10,882 nt of DNA from Oscillospiraceae bacterium (GTDB lineage Bacteria; Bacillota_A; Clostridia; Oscillospirales; JAAYXM01), in NCBI GenBank assembly GCA_017408185.1, contig JAFQVE010000203.1, forward strand, positions 1 through 10,882. The letters are read 5' to 3'. A program made the position numbers and the translations under genes. Of the stretch, positions 8,901 to 10,882 are shown in pieces (the first letter of the stretch is position 1; every line of letters begins with the position of its first letter). The notes beneath the pieces are model-generated. The model made no database searches, was not told the DNA's origin, and saw only the letters and a list, made by a program, of their open reading frames with translations.

Positions 8901-10845
8901 TATAAACTTCTCGGTTGATTATAAGATTGCCGATGTTCAGAAGCTTTCCAGAAACAACTCCAATCTTATGGATATCCACCTTAAGGTTACAACAGCAAAT
9001 GACTGGACTGCCGACGAGGTAACTCTTGCACAGAGCGTGCCGTCGCGGCGTGAAGGTTGGGATAAGGTTATAAACAGATTTGAGTATATGCTTGTCCGCC
9101 GCAAGGCAAAGGCTGACGAAAAGCTCGATACTCTCTATACAACGGTTTTTGAACCATATAATAAGACTCCGTACATAAAGAGTATTGACCGCATTGAAAT
9201 GGTTCCGTCAAACGGTGAAAATCTCGGCACCGATAAGGCGGCGGCAGTCAGAGTTGAGCTTGTTGACGGCAGGGTTGATTATGTAATGTACGCCACAAGA
9301 AAGGATATTGCATACACAATAACCGATACAACCATCGGAACCGATACCGAAGGCTACAGCTTCCCGTTCTCGGGATTTGCAGGCGTATGGACTGTTAAGG
9401 CTGTTGAAGGTAAGCTTGAAAACATTTACAGCTACCTCCACGATGGAACGGTTATAGGTGTTGATACGGATAAGCATACGGATGAAATAACCGGAACTGT
9501 AACATGGCATACAAAGGGACTCTCTATTGTGAATAAAGCACAGGTAGAGTTTGACGAGCCTGTTAATGAAGCGTTGCTTGAAAAACTCGGCAACGAAGAT
9601 ACAAGTCTTTCGGGACGCATTTTCGTCGGTGAGACCACAGCTCCCGGAAACGCCGCATTCATAATAGAAGATGCCGAAATCTCCGAGGATGGAAAAACAG
9701 CAATACTGAGCTTCGGAAATGTAACGCTTGTCGATTCGTATGACAGCTATGAGGATGACACATATAACTATATTATCAATGATGGAATGCGTTTTGCAAT
9801 TCCGATGTCGTATGAGGATGACCAAGCACCTGAATTTGCTGAAATTGGTGCGATTAGCACTACGGCAGGAAGCTCGCTGAATGTTATGGTGAGAGCAACA
9901 AGCCAGTTGCCTGACGGAAAGATAACCTATGAATCCCGCTCGCTTCCGAGAGGAGCACGCTTGGATGAAAGCGGGGATTTTACATGGAAACCGACGTCTT
10001 CACAGATAGGAGAAAACCTTGTTGCAGTGGACGCAATAGATTCTTTGGGAAGAAGGAGTACATTATACTTCACAATCATGGTCTATGGTTCAACAACAGG
10101 CGGCGGTGGAGAAACAACGACTCCGACAACTCCGGATGTCCCGACCACACCACCAACATCTTCCGGCGGTAGCGGCGGCGGAACTGCTCCGACTCCGTCA
10201 GATGATAAAACCGATGATAAAACCGATGATAAAAACGATGTAGGGACCGGCCTCCCGGACGGTCCGTCAAAGGATGACGGCGAGACTTCAAACGTGCGTT
10301 TCGTTGACCTTGGTGCTCACGCTTGGGCATCTGATGCAATCAACGCACTTGCGAATGACGGTATAATCAAGGGAACATCCGATACCACCTTCTCCCCTGC
10401 CGCAAATATCACTCGCGCAGACTTTGCAATTCTCCTTGTCCGTGCATTCAAGCTTGAATCAGACGATGAAGAGAACTTTGCAGACGTAGCATCAAGTGAC
10501 TACTATGCAAAAGAACTTGCAATTGCGCGTAACACAGGCATTGTGAATGGTATCGGTGATAACAAGTACGCACCGAGAAATACAATAACCCGTCAGGATA
10601 TGATGGTGATAGTTTACCGTGCACTAAATAGCCTTCCCCTTGAGGGGAAGGTGGCGCCGAAGGCGACGGATGAGGTGTCAGCTCCCGACTTAGACACTGT
10701 CTCCGACTATGCCCGTGAAGCAGTCTCTGCACTTGTCAACGCAGGTCTGGTAAACGGAAAGAGCGGCAAAATCGCCCCGACCGATTACACAACACGTGCA
10801 GAAGTTGCAGTGCTGATTAAGCGAATTTTAGACTACACAAAGTAA
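2917..10845 (+). CDS. Giant SLH-anchored heparinase II/III-family polysaccharide lyase
   Basis: A 2642-residue (about 290 kDa) exported surface enzyme. Residues 1 to ~31 are a signal peptide. Modules in order: beta-sandwich copies at 38-275, 286-513 and 706-868; Ig-like (BIG2-type) domains at about 515-598, 600-705, 870-975 and 976-1078; heparinase II/III region at about 1080-2180; a further beta-rich stretch to 2303; He_PIG-like domain at 2304-2391; low-complexity linker at 2392-2459; SLH motifs at 2462-2507, 2520-2568 and ~2595-2642. The lyase begins with the helical barrel (RTYYTKERVAIAQENIKKYDW) and has a C1152-x2-C1155/C1179-x2-C1182 knuckle ending in FPSNDF. Candidate catalytic residues by family analogy are N1521 or H1525 (NGNFGAHQ), Y1591 or Y1593 (SSSYNYGW), and H1800/H1802 (SHSHRD) in the beta domain, with SHNTVVIN following at 1842. 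Such enzymes cleave acidic polysaccharides by beta-elimination; heparinoid, alginate, pectic or other uronate substrates are all possible. SLH motifs usually bind pyruvylated wall polymer. Confidence 0.9.
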   Translation: MKLKKVLSLILSICMLISLLPATVLFVEAEAPEGTIAYDFTSASRNQSAVAYVERNTGSILPAFADYPENDTDAKDQWFILGNNLNYSGSNSSHPWLRISNGGHIYTKSGTNVWPSSTVGDTTVGEGWLAFQIYVPTAGVYDLSITAGGSITSASKSADIYLGKATDTLNKAYFTSNAVVGTKKALTAGTDTNPYTNEVCSDKTNRIREGAKKFSELGVPESYLKASGISLDYAETTEVNLNSQLVAEEAGDYILLLRNNETDTRLTLGYFTLTPVEGSIPDASQDTTFVFSQASHNASSNKLETRAGVPEGSCLKYPESSTNPGDMWAYLGTNVPSSGTKSSAYFALINNTDPSYVLSGLLPYDGWLAFKVLVPKSGSYSVSGTALGRADTSKKQEMYLIPADAALSGGKPAEETFARPKSGGIYGTVALNDAGDKYVRAGALSFSELGISDNYLISTSDISAKENNVIVDIETARGVELKKGEYVLVLREADSSVTSAAKRLSIASFTLSPMIVVSVDSAAVVDETTPKLSAYVYGMDGMLVPDAEVTYTTSDTDIISINGNIITPLDRGTATITAKATVGGKVFSSEYTLPVTVPAVGAFSQVGVSVDGGYSLPAYATRRVDITLQDKYGTVIEEFTEEPSLRVWYENGDSAVDGIEENGQWYITAPSDVESIRLFAEVTYKGDTKTGTSEITVVNTDNDKHVIIDFQNQPITDVYDATLEEHGWRFVSWDISSKGTINLNLGGLTVTPRKIGKGVIEVKIPRSGYYSISIAGSANGVNSAEDVDVYFDGVYAGDYCFYKNVTSQTILPSTYRTFYIEAGTHTLTFDCQPNSLMIENPITGELVAANTASRFGQPYKSIAFFAEEGMPAISALAPAEESYEVNKGESTSLSGNVLFENGVLHEIMPALPGASQDYSLAYELIDGDDYIDLAADGTVMGKAVGTAHVKMALTDNTGESFGKTWTETVAVNVRDYSKLSGIEITGDSFVMRPGERESITLGVKAVTLGGDDFGDVVWDEITWTYDENEENVSFSENGGMLSASIGQNAEEGVYPVSIAATLDGVSYEAVADITVTHGKAGRTYYTKERVAIAQENIKKYDWAKKEKDAAIKAAEEYVALGMDGIWNLLIGEGIPRAIRISRRGDKETTYICRYCGKKVAESGYPWVINPLNKPWKISCPECKRDFPSNDFASLYELGLNARGTYDRFLALSRHHNMIYHPAEFEENRDFVCECEKPEMMDPTGTTAFFDQYGTQLTNWYKYYGYGQGYLKNDMYTDLYTEGKELNGIDPYRYNGDINADGMPDREVYNLVGGYDDVKSGMLWCVDDGWGYAPGNAYAAGNTVSDLWTFIAHYSHNGFWFAGSNVAANALEALRLAYIYTGDEKYGQIGAVMIDRMADLYPEYSANEWVDSTGEKRNWNSLRYTFSDGSFNTGKISNDIWDCGIGNALVLAYDAFWPMYDDPEVQSFLAEKEAEYPGINEHPVTGEARLPKTSNKNIRDNIERDLVYEIYNAVLSHDINGNFGAHQRTLAAAAVIYDREPYSREMIDWLFAESKVNSSTAGKTFNTGGELLYKIVNEVSRDGQGTESSSSYNYGWIEDTVDVATALALYKGEITEKENLWRNPKYITMLTCYNDMIDLHRGTQSIGDQGIMGSYRVMPSDTNIIAEAYKQVGIYIKELKESLKTIDEENKAELQEKIGGYEKVRTELAQLLYEIAIKGKNFALEDLHYDIFTKNPDSLYDDIEKEIAANGEYDYDRSSMMTGYGFASLRGGALYNNVSGTSTIKDTTRDFWMYFGGALSHSHRDFLNLGIDAYGVSISSDNGYPEQTGSYPSRHQWTNVTLSHNTVVINETSSVKPENPAKPLHFDNKDTRVRLMDVDGSATYRTADDYRRTVMMIDYDDEISYGVDFFKVLGGEDHIWSFHASSNTVSEVKGLDSIEHQTDDNTATGNYVGTYAGRDVRFGNDPWTNPSSQYVPLQYPSGYTWLEKIRKDNDPDINFSVDYKIADVQKLSRNNSNLMDIHLKVTTANDWTADEVTLAQSVPSRREGWDKVINRFEYMLVRRKAKADEKLDTLYTTVFEPYNKTPYIKSIDRIEMVPSNGENLGTDKAAAVRVELVDGRVDYVMYATRKDIAYTITDTTIGTDTEGYSFPFSGFAGVWTVKAVEGKLENIYSYLHDGTVIGVDTDKHTDEITGTVTWHTKGLSIVNKAQVEFDEPVNEALLEKLGNEDTSLSGRIFVGETTAPGNAAFIIEDAEISEDGKTAILSFGNVTLVDSYDSYEDDTYNYIINDGMRFAIPMSYEDDQAPEFAEIGAISTTAGSSLNVMVRATSQLPDGKITYESRSLPRGARLDESGDFTWKPTSSQIGENLVAVDAIDSLGRRSTLYFTIMVYGSTTGGGGETTTPTTPDVPTTPPTSSGGSGGGTAPTPSDDKTDDKTDDKNDVGTGLPDGPSKDDGETSNVRFVDLGAHAWASDAINALANDGIIKGTSDTTFSPAANITRADFAILLVRAFKLESDDEENFADVASSDYYAKELAIARNTGIVNGIGDNKYAPRNTITRQDMMVIVYRALNSLPLEGKVAPKATDEVSAPDLDTVSDYAREAVSALVNAGLVNGKSGKIAPTDYTTRAEVAVLIKRILDYTK
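3028..3741 (+). repeat. Beta-sandwich module copy 3, near-identical to copy 1 at 454-1170
   Basis: Encodes residues 38-275 of the lyase. The differences from copy 1 are not spread evenly: 11 of about 33 fall in the 16 residues encoded at 3484-3531 (913-960 in copy 1). The similarity also covers the first signal-peptide codons, where both genes share AAAAAAGTATTATCA. Confidence 0.85.
3772..4455 (+). repeat. Beta-sandwich module copy 4 (divergent)
   Basis: Residues 286-513 of the lyase. The motif order matches copies 1 and 3: FVFSQAS, DMWAYLG, WLAFKVLVPKSGSYSVSG, QEMYLIP, RAGALSFSELGISDNYL, KKGEYVLVLRE and SIASFTLSP. It is closer to copies 1 and 3 than copies 2 or 5 are, because it keeps the FSELG helix-like segment. 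Confidence 0.75.
5032..5520 (+). repeat. Beta-sandwich module copy 5 (short, most divergent)
   Basis: Residues 706-868 of the lyase: VIIDFQNQ, HGWRFVSW, GVIEVKIPRSGYYSISIAG, VDVYFDGVYAGDY, IEAGTHTLTFDC and SIAFFAE. It lacks the FSELG segment and is about 75 residues shorter than copy 1. Membership rests on strand order, so it is less certain than copies 1, 3 and 4. Confidence 0.55.
6154..9456 (+). other. Heparinase II/III-type lyase region of the giant protein
   Basis: Residues ~1080-2180: helical (alpha/alpha) toroid to about 1780, then the beta-sandwich half. Family-like landmarks are the Cys4 knuckle at 6370-6462, LHYDIF near 8093, GYGFASLRGG near 8200, SHSHRDFLNLGIDAYG near 8311, SHNTVVIN near 8424, and LVRRKA with EPYNKTPYIKSIDRIE near 9091-9200. 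Residues 1669-1715 are a highly charged helical stretch (KELKESLKTIDEENKAELQEK) that may be a coiled-coil insert. Boundaries are approximate. Confidence 0.85.
10201..10236 (+). repeat. Three 12-base tandem repeats in the linker
   Basis: GATGATAAAACC occurs twice, followed by GATGATAAAAAC, encoding DDKT-DDKT-DDKN. The repeats sit in the flexible Gly/Thr/Pro linker between the He_PIG-like domain and the SLH motifs. Copy number in such arrays often varies by slippage, which would only change linker length. Confidence 0.9.
10300..10842 (+). other. Three SLH motifs (cell-wall anchor)
   Basis: SLH1 runs FVDLGAHAWASDAI to ITRADFAILLVRAF, SLH2 runs NFADVASSDYYAKE to ITRQDMMVIVYRAL, and SLH3 runs VSDYAREAVSALV to TTRAEVAVLIKRIL. 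The ITRAD/ITRQD/TTRAE signatures are the conserved wall-polymer-binding motif. The order and C-terminal position are typical of clostridial surface enzymes. Confidence 0.93.
10632..10677 (+). repeat. REP-like palindromic repeat embedded in frame between SLH2 and SLH3
   Basis: A perfect 9-bp stem, CCTTCCCCT (10632-10640) and AGGGGAAGG (10643-10651), has a 2-base loop. It is followed by a second small stem, CGCC (10655-10658) and GGCG (10662-10665), and the tail GGATGAGGTG. This layout matches a dispersed intergenic repeat I recall from gut clostridial genomes, whose reverse strand reads HPSPSAPPSPQGE in one frame. Here it encodes LPLEGKVAPKATDEV (residues 2573-2587). Confidence 0.75.
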
Positions 10846-10882
10846 ACAAAAGCAAAAACACAGGATGAGAGAAGAACAATCT
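10846..10882. other. Short downstream gap, nothing recognised
   Basis: Thirty-seven A-rich bases follow the lyase stop. No hairpin with a T-tract is seen, so the terminator or the next gene must lie outside the window. Confidence 0.6.

Noticed and set aside
9208..9825. Antisense open frame of 205 codons
   Set aside because: It overlaps conserved beta-rich lyase sequence and shows no family motif, so it is treated as a shadow.
10632..10651. The 9-bp hairpin as a transcription terminator
   Set aside because: It lies inside the coding frame, is followed by GC-rich sequence rather than a T-tract, and SLH3 is translated after it.
10448..10732. Antisense open frame containing HPSPSAPPSPQGE
   Set aside because: The peptide is simply the reverse-strand translation of the palindromic repeat at 10632-10677, which commonly produces spurious protein predictions.

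Overview
The window looks like chromosome from a Gram-positive anaerobe of the Clostridia (Bacillota). The grounds are AGGAGG-type ribosome binding sites, moderate GC (mid-40s by eye, not computed), very large secreted proteins, bacterial Ig-like modules, three C-terminal SLH (S-layer homology) motifs, and a hairpin repeat of a kind I recall from gut clostridial genomes. The species cannot be named from the sequence. All genes are on the + strand, and nearly every base is coding.

Layout. Bases 2-361 hold the 3' end of a glycerophosphodiester phosphodiesterase (GDPD) gene whose start lies upstream of the window. Its stop overlaps the start of the next gene (ATGA at 358-361). Bases 358-2850 encode an 830-residue secreted protein with no recognisable catalytic domain: signal peptide, two related beta-sandwich-like modules, InlB/Flg_new-like repeats and a small C-terminal beta domain. 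A 66-base gap (2851-2916) follows. Bases 2917-10845 encode a 2642-residue surface protein: signal peptide, three more copies of the same beta-sandwich module, several Ig-like domains, a full heparinase II/III-type polysaccharide lyase region with a four-cysteine knuckle, a putative-Ig (He_PIG-like) domain, a Gly/Thr/Pro and Asp/Lys linker, and three SLH motifs. The last 37 bases (10846-10882) hold nothing recognisable, and no terminator is visible there.

How the parts may work together. The large protein reads as a cell-wall-tethered lyase for an acidic, uronate-containing polysaccharide. The N-terminal modules would bind glycan and the SLH motifs would hold it on the secondary wall polymer. 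The 830-residue neighbour shares a nearly identical first module (about 86% amino-acid identity over 239 residues by hand alignment), so it is probably an accessory binding protein for the same target. This partnership is inferred from domain sharing and gene order.

The most noteworthy points are the five-copy module family across two adjacent genes, with one pair recently duplicated or homogenised, and a 46-base palindromic repeat read in frame as the linker between SLH motifs 2 and 3.
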